Shown: one piece after another, positions 1 through 10,220 of the stretch | Layout of the letters: each line of letters opens with the position of its first letter | Numbering within the stretch: position 1 is the stretch's first letter | NCBI RefSeq assembly: GCF_900176505.1 | Contig: NZ_FWYB01000006.1 | Coordinates: forward strand, 62,001 to 126,000 | Direction of reading: 5' to 3' | Source: Pedobacter nyackensis | Lineage (GTDB): Bacteria; Bacteroidota; Bacteroidia; Sphingobacteriales; Sphingobacteriaceae | Length of the DNA stretch: 64,000 nucleotides | The notes under the pieces: model-generated | Told to the model about the DNA's origin: nothing | Database searches by the model: none | The model's input: the letters and a program-made list of their open reading frames with translations, nothing else | Program-made: the position numbers and the translations under genes

Positions 1-1477
1 CCTGTTGCTCAGGGCTCATTCCAGTATCGTTTCTGATGTAACTCGGTGCATCATAATCATGTGGATTATACTTGCCTTTATAATCATTAAAATGATTTAA
101 TGTGCGCGCCATACCCAGGTAGGTTTTTGCCAGATCCCACATGGTTACCTCGCTACCACCCAGAATCAGCGACAAGCCATAATGATCCGCAGACTTATTC
201 AACGTACTGAAACCAAACTTTTTTAAACGATCATAAAATCGCTGATACTTATAGTTTTGCAACATCTTAACTGAAGGAATATTTAAGGATCTGCTCAGCG
301 CTTTGTCGGCTGGTATCGCTCCGTCATAACCCAGGTCGTAGTTTTGTGGTGAGTAGCCACCAATCTGGGTTGGAATATCCGCGATCAGCGTTTTTGGTAA
401 GATGAATCCATCATTTAACATACTTGCATAGAGCAAGGGTTTTAAAGTACTACCCGGACTTCGGGCTGCCCTGATCATGTCGACATGACTTTCAAGCTCC
501 TTGTTTTCTGGCTGATAAATATTACCTACATAAGCCGCCACTGTTCCATCTTTTACATCGAGTATCAATGCCGAAATGTTGTTGATGTCGTTTGCGCGAT
601 AACGATTATTATACCTTTTAAGCAGGGCAGCCACTTTCAACTGCAGGTCGTAATTAAGTGTTGAAATCACCCGTGTTTCCTTATTACCAAACTCAGTTTT
701 AAAGCGATTGAGCAGGTGAGGAGCATTCTGTGGTAAAGCCTGAGGTTTCCCCGGAATAGGTTCCAGTTTGGACAAATTAGCTGTAGCCTGATCCAAAATC
801 TTTAAGGTAGCAAGCTTGTCGAGCAAATCGTTTCGCTTTTTAATCAGTTTAACCGAGTTTTTACCAGGATGTACCAGGGAAGGACTATTTGGTAATACGG
901 CCAGCGTGGCCATTTCTCCCCAGGAAAGGGCTTCCGGACTTCGGTTAAAATAACGCCATGAAGCCGCTTCTAAACCAACCACATTGCTTCCAAAAGGCGC
1001 GTTGGCAGCATACAGCTTCAAAATATCCGCTTTGGAATGTGTTATTTCCAGCCTTAACGACAATAACACTTCTATCAACTTTTGCCATACGGTGCGACTT
1101 TCTTTACGGGACAACCGGATTACCTGCATACTTAATGTACTTCCACCGCTAACCACGCTCTTAGCCCTCCAGTTTTGTCGCATTGCCCTGCTCATTGCCA
1201 GCATATCTACACCAGGATGATTGTAAAAGCGCTTGTCTTCAAAAGCCACAATACACTGTGCAAACTTTTCGGGAATGGAATCCGCAACAGGAAAGCGCCA
1301 TTGCCCATCTTTAGCAATAGATGCGCTTAGCAACTCACCATTAGATGCCTCTACAACATAAGAAGTAGGGCTAACGAATAATCTGGATGGTAAAGCGAAC
1401 CAAAACCATAAAAGCAAGAACAGAAAAACTGCATCACTAATTAATAGTTTTGGTTCGTAATTTAATTTCTTCAGCAT
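1..1477 (-). CDS. pbpC: Penicillin-binding protein 1C (partial, C-terminus beyond window)
   Basis: Bifunctional class A PBP that polymerises and cross-links peptidoglycan from the inner membrane. About 492 codons are visible. An N-terminal membrane anchor (residues 12-30) is followed by a GT51 transglycosylase domain with the catalytic Glu80 in EDKRFYNHPGVD and a GGSTLSMQ motif. The transpeptidase domain has its SxxK nucleophile in RSPGSTLKP (Ser343, Lys346). The PBP1C family normally runs to about 750-800 residues, so the end of the transpeptidase domain and the PBP1C C-terminal domain are missing only because the window ends. The start ATG shares one base with the stop of the alpha-2-macroglobulin gene (TAATG), which implies translational coupling. 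Pairing of these two genes is widespread in bacteria. Confidence 0.93.
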   Translation of the reverse strand, partial: MLKKLNYEPKLLISDAVFLFLLLWFWFALPSRLFVSPTSYVVEASNGELLSASIAKDGQWRFPVADSIPEKFAQCIVAFEDKRFYNHPGVDMLAMSRAMRQNWRAKSVVSGGSTLSMQVIRLSRKESRTVWQKLIEVLLSLRLEITHSKADILKLYAANAPFGSNVVGLEAASWRYFNRSPEALSWGEMATLAVLPNSPSLVHPGKNSVKLIKKRNDLLDKLATLKILDQATANLSKLEPIPGKPQALPQNAPHLLNRFKTEFGNKETRVISTLNYDLQLKVAALLKRYNNRYRANDINNISALILDVKDGTVAAYVGNIYQPENKELESHVDMIRAARSPGSTLKPLLYASMLNDGFILPKTLIADIPTQIGGYSPQNYDLGYDGAIPADKALSRSLNIPSVKMLQNYKYQRFYDRLKKFGFSTLNKSADHYGLSLILGGSEVTMWDLAKTYLGMARTLNHFNDYKGKYNPHDYDAPSYIRNDTGMSPEQQ

Positions 1478-4400
1478 TATTTAATTACCTGCACCCATTT
1501 CCCTGCCTCAGTTGCACTTATGTTATTGTTATACATGGCTTCGCATTGTACAGCCGATAAATAATACCTACCAATATAAGATGCATTTAACAACACTTTG
1601 TAAGTCACCGTTTCATGTTCTCTCAGATTAAAATAGGTAAACACGCGGTCGTCCCTGATGTCTCTGTAAGTATAAGGGGAAGAAGCAATGATGCTTTCAT
1701 TGTCATTTACTCTGGTGTTTATGATCTCCCAACCTGAAGGGAAGATCTGCGTTAAGGCCATCTGTTCATAATAACCCATTTTGCCAGGGTTTTTAACGAC
1801 CACTTCAGCATAAAAATCAGTTCCTTGTTTCAGTGTTGAAGGATCTAGCGGCTTACCATTTAATAACTTATAACTAACACTCATATCCAGTATTTCAGGA
1901 TTGTTGGGCAGGAAGTCATTTTGTCCGGCTGCCGGTTGTCCTTCCAAAATCAAGCGCACAAACAATACCCGATTACCGGTATTATTGATTGCAATGCCAT
2001 TTCCAGCTTTAAATGTTAAAGCAGCACTGTTCAGGAACAGATTAGCATTTACTTTTCCGCTTTTCCCATCAATGGTGTAGCTGTATTGTAAGTTATTGGC
2101 AGCTGTATTGGCTCCGCAGAATTTAGCAACTGCCAGTAGACTATATGCAGTGGTCTGTGTGCTGTACCAATCATCCTTACCTAATTTAGTAGCTAGCGAC
2201 TGGATCAGTTTAGCGCCTTCAGTTTTACGACCAAGTAAAGTTAAAGTCTCCAGTATCATTGCTTCATCTCTGATATCAGATCCATAAGTACCACCCAATT
2301 GGTTATAGGGTTTTACTTCTACAGTTAAACCTTTAATGAGGTTGTTAGCTGCATCCGATTGTCCAGCAAGCTTATAAGCTGCAGCCAATCGCCATTTAGC
2401 ACTTGCAGACAGGTATTCAAAGGCTCTTAATCTGTTCATCGCTGCCATATCAGCTCTTTTTGCTAGCGCCAACACATATAACCTGTAAGATTGCGAAAGA
2501 TCGCCGCCATAAAAATTGGTACTGTTAGGCGACCAGTTAGCGGCCTTAGATTTTAAATACCGCAACAACTCATCCAGCATACCGACAGGAGTGGTGTAAC
2601 CGGCATTTTGTGCTTCAACAAGGAAATGACCTGCATAATTACTTCCCCATTCATCTGAGCTGCCTGCACCCGGCCAATAACCTAAACCACCATCAGTGGT
2701 CTGGAAGCCGCGCAGCTTGTTGATCCCTGCTTTTAAATTACGTTCTGTTTCTGCTTTCTGTTTTTCAGTTAATGCGGTAAGTTTATTCAAAAACAATTGA
2801 GGGAATACACCTGAAGTAATTTGCTCCACACAACCATGGGGATATTGCACCAGGTAACTTAAGCGTTTTTTTAGGTTGATCGGTGGGATAGAAGACACCT
2901 CTATACTACCCGAGTTAGTCCCCGCCATTCCTATCGGAAGATATTTTGTTCCCCAATTACGACCTGGCTCAATCACTGCTGAAGCTACATTGGTTACAAA
3001 TGGATTCGGATTACGAATATCCAGCTCTACATCATAGCTTGTTTTTTCAGCGCCACTTTGGGCTATCAGTTTTATTTTAGCAATTCCGGTCATTTCAGGC
3101 GCTTGAACCTCAAAGTAAGCCATTTGCTCACCTGGTTGTTTAAAGTTCAACCGAACAGCTTTACTGCCCACCACCTGCAAGTTCTGCATCTGTAGCTGTA
3201 CTGTAACATTTTTCAGATGATTTTCTGTGGCAAATACGGTAGTAGGAAGCGTAAAACGCTCACCCGGCCCAATCACTCTTGGCACCGTAGCAAGCAACAT
3301 CAGTGGCTTCTTAACTTGTACAGTCTTTTCAGCTTTACCATAGGCACCATCCTGACCAGCTACAACCATTGCTCTAACCGCACCGATATATTGTGGTAGC
3401 TTAAACTTATGTGTTTGAGAGCCACCTTTACTCAAGGCAAATGGGCCTAAATATTTTACTACAGGTACAAAACGATTTGCTTTAGCCGGATTTAGGTTTT
3501 TGTTTACACTACCATCACCACCAATACTAAGAATACGCTCCAGATTACCACCCCAGGCGCCCAGGACATAATCAAACAGATCCCATGTTTTTACTCCCAA
3601 GCCTTCACGAGCATAGAATACAGCATGAGGGTCAGGCGTTTTAAACCTCGTTAAATCAAGTAAACCTTCGTCTACAATAGCGATGGTATAAGTCATCGCT
3701 TTACCGTTTTGCTCCGAAACAGTAATACTACTTTCTGTTTCAGGACGTAACTTATCGGCCATTTTAATTACCGGTTTCAATATCGTTTGCGGATCTTCAA
3801 CCATTAAAGGAATAGCACCATACATGCGGATTGGCAAATCATTTACCGTTTGCGCATGCGGTTGTAATAAAGTAACATTGGCAAACACGTTAGGGGCCAT
3901 TTCCTTTTCTGCCTTAAACTTAAACTGTGTTTGTCCTTTCTTCGTATCTGTCCAGAATGTTTTTAATACCTTACTACCATTCTCTATAGAGATCAACGCG
4001 CGACCACCATCACCTGATGGAATTGTAAGTATAACTTCCTCACCAACCTGAAATTTGGTTTTATTGGCGGTGAAGGAAAGCATAGAAGCTTCGGTAGGGT
4101 TGCTGCCTTGTTCACGTTGTGCCCAGCCTGGCCAGTCGATATATACCGACTGGCCAGTTACATGACCACCGTTTTCATCTCTGATCAGGATCAGGTAACG
4201 ACCCCATTCCGGTTCGTCAATTCTAAATTTCCAGTTTCCTTTACCATTAGACAAGCTAACATTTTCCTTTTGAATCAACTTATTATACGAGTTCTGGGTG
4301 AAATTGGCATATGAGTTCTCATTGTCTTGTTCCCACCACCAGCGCCATTGCACTTTGTAGAGTTCTACAGTTACATTTTTACCGCCTTGCAACAGCTTAC

Positions 4401-7056
4401 CATCGCGATCTACATTCACAATGTCAAGTTTGTGATTTTGCCCCGTAAGCAACATTCCGCTTAATTTATCGCCCTCAGGTGTTTTAATTCCGTAATAGTC
4501 GCTATAAACATGGTAAGGGATGCTGAAATTGTCAATGCTAAAGTTACCACCGGCTTCGAACACCTTAGTGGTGAAATTGGCTTTAAGCACACCCGGGACA
4601 CTATTGTTTTCGTTTAAATTGGTATTTACTGTAGCAGTACCATTCTCATCTAAAGTTCCTTCAAATATGGTTTTTACCTGCGACTGAAAAGCTACAGTCG
4701 GATTATCAAAGGTGTAAGCTTCGAACCCTTTAAAAGTAGTTTGCATGGTATTCAGGTTCACATCTACTTTAGCTTTAAGATGCTTACCTACAGCACCAAA
4801 TAGCCAGGCTGCCGAAAGGGTAGCAGTAGAAGGGCCACCCGAGCCAAGATATGTGCGGTTACCGATATCGAAATTGATCTTCAGCCTGTTCGGCATAACG
4901 GTTTCAATTTTAATCGTTTTGGTAAATGTAGCGCCACCTGCTTTGACCTTTACCAGCCAGTTTCCGGTTGGTGAGGTATTTTCAGTAGCAGTTTTAAATG
5001 CATAAAATCCATTTAAAGGCTTACCGTTGATGTTGCGCTTGATCAGCTGTCCCTGAGGATTATATAGTTCAAAAGTAACCGGATATCCACCAGGAAGTTT
5101 CTTTAATTTATCCTCAAGTACAAAGGACAAGAACACAGAATCACCCGGACGCCAAACGCCACGTTCACCATAAATAAATCCTTTTAGTCCATTCTGCACT
5201 ACGTCGCCGCCTACATCAAATCTGCTTAACGGAAGCGAGTTCCCATCATCCAGCTTTAAATAAGCACGTTCCTTTCCATTTTTTGCAACCAGCAAGTATG
5301 GCTTTCTTTTCAAATCAAATGAAGCCATACCGTCGCCATCGGTTGTTACCGTATGGATAACCTGACGCTGGTAATCCAGCAACTCCAAGGTTACACCGCT
5401 TAGCGTTTTTGCAGTCAGCAAATCCGTTGCAACGATGATCATGCTATTGTCGTTTCCTCGCTTAGCAATCAATCCAATATTCGAAGCCATTAAATTCCGG
5501 CTTGCCCAACGTTCGTTGGTATAATAGGATGGGGTACAAGGATTATCGCGATCTTCCCACCTGTAATTGTTTGGATAATAACTGTTATATCGTTCCCAAA
5601 ATTCATCATCCTCGTCAATTTTCTCTCCGTAACTGCCATACTCATTGTCACCATCACGCTCCGAATCCGATAATTCTGCGCATTTATAGACGTTGTACTC
5701 TCTTCTAAAACCAATAGTAATGCGATACATAGCACCCGGTTCAGTACGAATAATCTTGTCCAGATCCAGTGTGAAACGATGTTTTTTATGAAGGTCAAGG
5801 GCTTTATCTTCATCCAGCCTGATGGTTTTCTGAATAACAGGCTTACCTACACGACGCAATTCATTACCATCTTTGTAGTTATTGGTTTGAAAGAATTGAG
5901 GGATGTTATTTTCATAAACCTTGATGATCGTTACATCTACCGCCTTTAGATTGACAGCCTCGAATGGCAACACCAGTTTGCCTGAATTAGGAATGATGGT
6001 ACCGCTGCCGGCTATAACCACCGATGGTAGTTTATTCTCGAACACGATATTGGCTGTTTTTCCGGCCAAAAGTTTTTTCCCGTTAATATTTTCTATGCCT
6101 TCATTAACATTTAGCGCATAGTTACCTTCCAGTGTATTTGGTGAATAGATTTTAATCTGGCTCGCATCAATAGTAAAACGCAGGTCAGATAACCCTGATA
6201 ATGAAACCAGACCTGTTAAATCCTGTCCAACATTTATAGGCTCCGAAAATTGTACCAGCGCGAAATCTTCAAGATCCTGAACGGCAAGGATATTTAATAT
6301 CTTAAATACACCAACTGCCGGGACGATGACACTTTCTTCCCCCTTACTTTCGGCACCGATAGGCTCGCCTGACCAAACCAGGTCTAGTTTGGTTTCAGCT
6401 TTGGTCTTTTTGATGCTATCCACTGTAAAAGTAGAAGTGTTTTTTGCAGGATCATGCTGCCATTTCACCTTAAGAGACTGTGGATAATCTACCTTTAAAC
6501 TCTTTTCAATCAGTTTAACATCCTCCTGATCTGAAGTGGTAATTTCACCACTTAGCTTCATATAGTCCAATGAAGTGTTGTTCTGCGAAACAAGTCCCTT
6601 TTGTGTTAAATGCATTCCAGGATTTATCACCCTGAAATCAAATTCGAATGTTTCAAGACCTTCTTCAGTGTCAGTAACTTTATTTAAGTTGAAAGTAGCC
6701 TCATAGGTTTCTCCAGGTTTCAAACTTTCTTCAGGTCTGAATTCCACAGTCTGGGCATCAATCCAAAAAGCTTTACCTTTTACAGAAGGAGAGAAGCTAA
6801 ACAAATCTCTGCTGTCAGCCACACCAACATCATTCATTGTTTTTACCTGGTTAGCCAGGTGCACACGAATAAAACTCTTCTTTGAAACGGTTCCAGAGGT
6901 GTAGGCCTCAATGTATTTGGAATATTGTTGATTATAGTCTTTTGGCTTGTCTTTTTTAAAAAAGAAGTAAGCGCCAATACCAATCAGAGGAACAATAAGC
7001 GCAGTAATGAGCATATTTCTGTTCCGCTGAAAAAAGGAATGAGAGTTGTTTTTCAT
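1477..7056 (-). CDS. Bacterial alpha-2-macroglobulin family protein (YfhM type)
   Basis: Large periplasmic protease trap thought to protect the envelope when the wall is breached; works with PBP1C, encoded directly downstream. About 1859 residues. An N-terminal signal anchor (roughly residues 15-35) has no lipobox, unlike Escherichia coli YfhM, which is a lipoprotein. Macroglobulin-like repeats fill the first two thirds. The thioester motif PHGCVEQ is intact (Cys1409, Gln1412), followed by the alpha-helical thioester domain, so covalent trapping should be possible. I start at the ATG at 7056; an in-frame TTG four codons upstream (7068) is a weaker alternative. A tract around residues 470-520 is rich in Asp, Glu and Tyr. 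Very confident in family, moderate on start. Confidence 0.93.
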   Translation of the reverse strand: MKNNSHSFFQRNRNMLITALIVPLIGIGAYFFFKKDKPKDYNQQYSKYIEAYTSGTVSKKSFIRVHLANQVKTMNDVGVADSRDLFSFSPSVKGKAFWIDAQTVEFRPEESLKPGETYEATFNLNKVTDTEEGLETFEFDFRVINPGMHLTQKGLVSQNNTSLDYMKLSGEITTSDQEDVKLIEKSLKVDYPQSLKVKWQHDPAKNTSTFTVDSIKKTKAETKLDLVWSGEPIGAESKGEESVIVPAVGVFKILNILAVQDLEDFALVQFSEPINVGQDLTGLVSLSGLSDLRFTIDASQIKIYSPNTLEGNYALNVNEGIENINGKKLLAGKTANIVFENKLPSVVIAGSGTIIPNSGKLVLPFEAVNLKAVDVTIIKVYENNIPQFFQTNNYKDGNELRRVGKPVIQKTIRLDEDKALDLHKKHRFTLDLDKIIRTEPGAMYRITIGFRREYNVYKCAELSDSERDGDNEYGSYGEKIDEDDEFWERYNSYYPNNYRWEDRDNPCTPSYYTNERWASRNLMASNIGLIAKRGNDNSMIIVATDLLTAKTLSGVTLELLDYQRQVIHTVTTDGDGMASFDLKRKPYLLVAKNGKERAYLKLDDGNSLPLSRFDVGGDVVQNGLKGFIYGERGVWRPGDSVFLSFVLEDKLKKLPGGYPVTFELYNPQGQLIKRNINGKPLNGFYAFKTATENTSPTGNWLVKVKAGGATFTKTIKIETVMPNRLKINFDIGNRTYLGSGGPSTATLSAAWLFGAVGKHLKAKVDVNLNTMQTTFKGFEAYTFDNPTVAFQSQVKTIFEGTLDENGTATVNTNLNENNSVPGVLKANFTTKVFEAGGNFSIDNFSIPYHVYSDYYGIKTPEGDKLSGMLLTGQNHKLDIVNVDRDGKLLQGGKNVTVELYKVQWRWWWEQDNENSYANFTQNSYNKLIQKENVSLSNGKGNWKFRIDEPEWGRYLILIRDENGGHVTGQSVYIDWPGWAQREQGSNPTEASMLSFTANKTKFQVGEEVILTIPSGDGGRALISIENGSKVLKTFWTDTKKGQTQFKFKAEKEMAPNVFANVTLLQPHAQTVNDLPIRMYGAIPLMVEDPQTILKPVIKMADKLRPETESSITVSEQNGKAMTYTIAIVDEGLLDLTRFKTPDPHAVFYAREGLGVKTWDLFDYVLGAWGGNLERILSIGGDGSVNKNLNPAKANRFVPVVKYLGPFALSKGGSQTHKFKLPQYIGAVRAMVVAGQDGAYGKAEKTVQVKKPLMLLATVPRVIGPGERFTLPTTVFATENHLKNVTVQLQMQNLQVVGSKAVRLNFKQPGEQMAYFEVQAPEMTGIAKIKLIAQSGAEKTSYDVELDIRNPNPFVTNVASAVIEPGRNWGTKYLPIGMAGTNSGSIEVSSIPPINLKKRLSYLVQYPHGCVEQITSGVFPQLFLNKLTALTEKQKAETERNLKAGINKLRGFQTTDGGLGYWPGAGSSDEWGSNYAGHFLVEAQNAGYTTPVGMLDELLRYLKSKAANWSPNSTNFYGGDLSQSYRLYVLALAKRADMAAMNRLRAFEYLSASAKWRLAAAYKLAGQSDAANNLIKGLTVEVKPYNQLGGTYGSDIRDEAMILETLTLLGRKTEGAKLIQSLATKLGKDDWYSTQTTAYSLLAVAKFCGANTAANNLQYSYTIDGKSGKVNANLFLNSAALTFKAGNGIAINNTGNRVLFVRLILEGQPAAGQNDFLPNNPEILDMSVSYKLLNGKPLDPSTLKQGTDFYAEVVVKNPGKMGYYEQMALTQIFPSGWEIINTRVNDNESIIASSPYTYRDIRDDRVFTYFNLREHETVTYKVLLNASYIGRYYLSAVQCEAMYNNNISATEAGKWVQVIK

Positions 7057-7137
7057 GTTTTCGTACAATTCTTTTAATAGATAGGTACGAAAATTAACAA
7101 AAATGATTTGGAACGGAAATTATTGTTATCAACAACC

Positions 7138-7542
7138 CTACTTAATCATGACGCCAGGCATATCTACCAGCGGCACATGGATCAGGTTTTCATCAACGAT
7201 GCTTTCAGGAAGGAAAATGAATTTTTTATCGTAAATCACACCATCAATATAGTAGCTCAACCAATATTCATTAGTTAAACCGAAAACCTCAGGGTCTATA
7301 GCTTCAACACCGGCAAAAGACTTAGGTTTTAAATCACCTACAAAATGGCGTAAAACGGATGTTTTAACCATTTTACCATCTTTTTCACCGTATCCTTTAG
7401 AACTAATCAGTACATTACTTAGGGCAATATCTTTCATGTTTACCACGTAAACAGTCCAATTTTTAACCTCTGGTGTCTCGCCGATCAGCACGACAGCCAT
7501 TGCAACGTCTTCAACTATATTTTCAGGAAGATCCTTTTTCAT
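7138..7542 (-). CDS. Conserved hypothetical protein
   Basis: A 134-residue soluble protein without signal peptide or membrane segment; I do not recognise a named domain. It begins MKKDLPENIVEDVAMAVVL and is a mix of predicted beta strands with acidic loops, ending in a hydrophobic VPLVDMPGVMIK tail. It lies between topA and the alpha-2-macroglobulin gene on the same strand, 95 bases after topA, with an inverted repeat between them. The coherent composition and clean start argue that it is real. No function is proposed. Confidence 0.75.
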   Translation of the reverse strand: MKKDLPENIVEDVAMAVVLIGETPEVKNWTVYVVNMKDIALSNVLISSKGYGEKDGKMVKTSVLRHFVGDLKPKSFAGVEAIDPEVFGLTNEYWLSYYIDGVIYDKKFIFLPESIVDENLIHVPLVDMPGVMIK

Positions 7543-7557
7543 TATTTATTAGTTTAC

Positions 7558-7615
7558 ATGCTTCGCCATCCTATTGGATTATGGGAACCTGAAAAAAATC
7601 AGGATGACGAAGCAT
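7558..7615. repeat. Long imperfect inverted repeat between topA and the downstream gene
   Basis: Arms 7558-7572 and 7601-7615 (ATGCTTCGCCATCCT against AGGATGACGAAGCAT) pair over 15 bp with one mismatch, around a 28-base loop that contains a smaller CCTGA/TCAGG hairpin. It sits just past the topA stop codon on the minus strand. No U-tract follows, so it is a weak candidate for a terminator and may instead be an mRNA-processing hairpin or a palindromic repeat unit. Confidence 0.6.
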
Positions 7616-7637
7616 ATATATGCTTAATCTTGGTTAA

Positions 7638-10220
7638 CTACTTTTTAGCTGCAGCCTTTTTTGCCGGGGCTTTCTTTTTAACTGCAGTTTTAGTTCCCGC
7701 AGCCTTCTTAGCACTTGCTTTTTTAGGCTCAAATGCGTTAGGAACCTGCTCGATAATCAGTTTTTTAACCTCTTCCAAAGAAATTGAAGCCAACTCTTCA
7801 GGGGTATACTTATCATTGGTAGCAGGGTTTTTACGCAGTTTCAGCATTTCTTTGCCAAAACGGATAAATGGTCCCCATCTGCCGTTTTCAATAGCTATTT
7901 TCTCAGCTGTCCATTGCTGGATAAACCTGTTTGCTTCTTTTTCAATTTTCTTGCCAATCAGTTCCTCAATATCAGTTTGAGAAAGTTTGTCGAAATTATA
8001 AGCTTTAGGCACATTGATAAACAGATCATTCCATTTAATAAATGGACCAAAGCGACCTGTTCCTTTTGTAACAGGCATCTCCTGAAAATGTGCCACAGGC
8101 GCATCAGCCGTAATTTTTTCACCAATAATCTCTATTGCACGTGCCTGATCGACAGACAAAGGCTCTTCGTTTTTAGGTATAGAAATGTAAGTTTCACCCC
8201 ATTTCACATATGGACCGAAACGACCTACACCAACAGAAACCTCTTTACCTTGATAATCTTCAAGCTGGAATGGTAATTTAAACTGCTCTAAAGCTTCATT
8301 TAAGGTGACAGTCCCAACCGATTGTGATTTAGCTAAACTCGCATAGCGCGGCTTCTCTTCATCATCATTTTCTCCAATTTGCACTAATGGACCAAAACGA
8401 CCAACTTTAGTATATACGTTCTTACCCGTAGTAGGATCAACACCTAATAAACGCTCACCATTTGCACGGTCGGCAGTCTCCAATGTTGTTTCTACTTCCT
8501 GATGGAAAGGTGTATAGAAGGAGTGAAGCATCTTTGTCCATTCCTGTAAACCTTGCGCAATCTCATCAAATTCCTTCTCTACATTGGCTGTAAAGTTAAA
8601 ATCAACAATATCTTTAAAGTGTTCTACCAGGAAGTCGTTAACTACCTCACCTATATCTGTAGGGAATAGTTTTGCTTTCTCTGCTCCAGTAATTTCTGTT
8701 TTTGTTCTCTTGGTTACTGTGCCATTCGCAAGCTCAATAGTTCCAAAACTACGCTGGCGACCGTCGCGATCTTCCTTAACCACATAACCGCGGTTTTGGA
8801 TGGTAGAGATGGTAGGCGCATACGTAGATGGTCGACCGATGCCCAATTCTTCCAGTTTCTTAACCAACGAAGCCTCTGTATAACGTGCCGGCGGTCTTGA
8901 GAAACGCTCCGTAGCATTCATTACCTTTAAAGTAAGCTCCTGTCCACGTGAAAGTGGCGGCAACATACCAGTAGCTTCCGAATCTTCTGCCTCATCTTCG
9001 TCTGATGATTCCAGATATACCTTTAAAAATCCGTCAAACTTCAATACTTCCCCTTCAGCAATTAAATGCTCCTTGCGGGTACTAATAGCAATCTGAGCGG
9101 TTGTTTTTTCAAACAAAGCCTCGCTCATTTGCGATGCGATGGCACGTTTCCAGATCAATTCATATAAGCGCTGCTCTGAACTGTCGCCAGGTACGGTATG
9201 GTGATTGAAATAAGTAGGGCGGATGGCTTCGTGAGCTTCCTGTGCACCTGCAGATTTCGTTTTATAAGTTCTTGGCTGGTGATATTTATCGCCATAAGCC
9301 GTTTTAATTTCAGCGGCTGCAGCCTGTAAAGCTGTTTCAGAAAGGTTTACCGAATCCGTTCTCATATAAGTGATTCGTCCACTTTCATACAGTCTTTGTG
9401 CGATCTGCATGGTTCTGCTTACGGAGTAACCTAACTTGCGCGAAGCTTCCTGCTGTAAAGTAGAAGTGGTAAATGGCGCTGCAGGATTACGTTTTGCAGG
9501 CTTAGTTTCTAAGCTATCTACAGAAAAACCTGCACCCACACAGTCGTTAAGGAACTTTTCAGCATCAGCTTCTTTTTCAAAACGCTGTGGCAGCTCTGCT
9601 TTAACCAACTCTCTTGCGTTTCCGGTAGAGAACTCAGCAGTGATTTTATATGCAGCAGAAGCATTAAATTTATTTACCTCACGCTCTCTGTCGACGATTA
9701 AACGAACGGCTACAGATTGTACACGTCCGGCCGACAGGGATGGTTTAATTTTTTTCCATAATACTGGTGAGAGCTCAAACCCCACCAATCTATCTAACAC
9801 ACGTCTGGCTTGTTGTGCATTTACCAGATTGTAATCTATAGATCGTGGTGTTTCTATTGCTTTTAATATAGCCGGTTTAGTGATCTCATGAAAAACAATA
9901 CGTTTAGTCTTGCTTTCTTTAAGTCCTAATGTTTCAAATAAATGCCATGATATGGCTTCTCCCTCGCGGTCCTCATCGGATGCGAGCCATACCATTTCTG
10001 CGTCTTTAGCTAACTTCTTAAGTTCAGCAACTACCTGCTTCTTATCAGATGGAACTTCATAGGTTTGGGCAAAATTATTGGATATATCTATACCCATATC
10101 TCCTTTAACCAGGTCTCGGATATGCCCGTAACTTGATTTTACAAGGAAATCCTTGCCTAAATACCCTTCTATGGTTTTAGCTTTCGCAGGTGACTCAACT
10201 ATTAGTAAATTCTTCGCCAT
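7638..10220 (-). CDS. topA: DNA topoisomerase I
   Basis: Type IA topoisomerase that relaxes negative supercoils by single-strand passage. 860 residues. The N-terminal Toprim domain carries the metal-binding DEDREGE motif (residues 82-88); the core domain holds the active-site Tyr285 in ITYMRTDS. The C-terminal third is built of repeated GRFGPF-type modules (topoisomerase C-terminal repeats) instead of the four-cysteine zinc fingers of the E. coli enzyme. The protein ends in a Lys/Ala-rich basic tail of about 28 residues, resembling histone H1-like tails and presumably helping DNA binding. The start ATG is followed at once by the conserved KNLLIVESPAKAKTIEGYLG stretch. Transcribed away from gpx. 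Confidence 0.97.
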   Translation of the reverse strand: MAKNLLIVESPAKAKTIEGYLGKDFLVKSSYGHIRDLVKGDMGIDISNNFAQTYEVPSDKKQVVAELKKLAKDAEMVWLASDEDREGEAISWHLFETLGLKESKTKRIVFHEITKPAILKAIETPRSIDYNLVNAQQARRVLDRLVGFELSPVLWKKIKPSLSAGRVQSVAVRLIVDREREVNKFNASAAYKITAEFSTGNARELVKAELPQRFEKEADAEKFLNDCVGAGFSVDSLETKPAKRNPAAPFTTSTLQQEASRKLGYSVSRTMQIAQRLYESGRITYMRTDSVNLSETALQAAAAEIKTAYGDKYHQPRTYKTKSAGAQEAHEAIRPTYFNHHTVPGDSSEQRLYELIWKRAIASQMSEALFEKTTAQIAISTRKEHLIAEGEVLKFDGFLKVYLESSDEDEAEDSEATGMLPPLSRGQELTLKVMNATERFSRPPARYTEASLVKKLEELGIGRPSTYAPTISTIQNRGYVVKEDRDGRQRSFGTIELANGTVTKRTKTEITGAEKAKLFPTDIGEVVNDFLVEHFKDIVDFNFTANVEKEFDEIAQGLQEWTKMLHSFYTPFHQEVETTLETADRANGERLLGVDPTTGKNVYTKVGRFGPLVQIGENDDEEKPRYASLAKSQSVGTVTLNEALEQFKLPFQLEDYQGKEVSVGVGRFGPYVKWGETYISIPKNEEPLSVDQARAIEIIGEKITADAPVAHFQEMPVTKGTGRFGPFIKWNDLFINVPKAYNFDKLSQTDIEELIGKKIEKEANRFIQQWTAEKIAIENGRWGPFIRFGKEMLKLRKNPATNDKYTPEELASISLEEVKKLIIEQVPNAFEPKKASAKKAAGTKTAVKKKAPAKKAAAKK

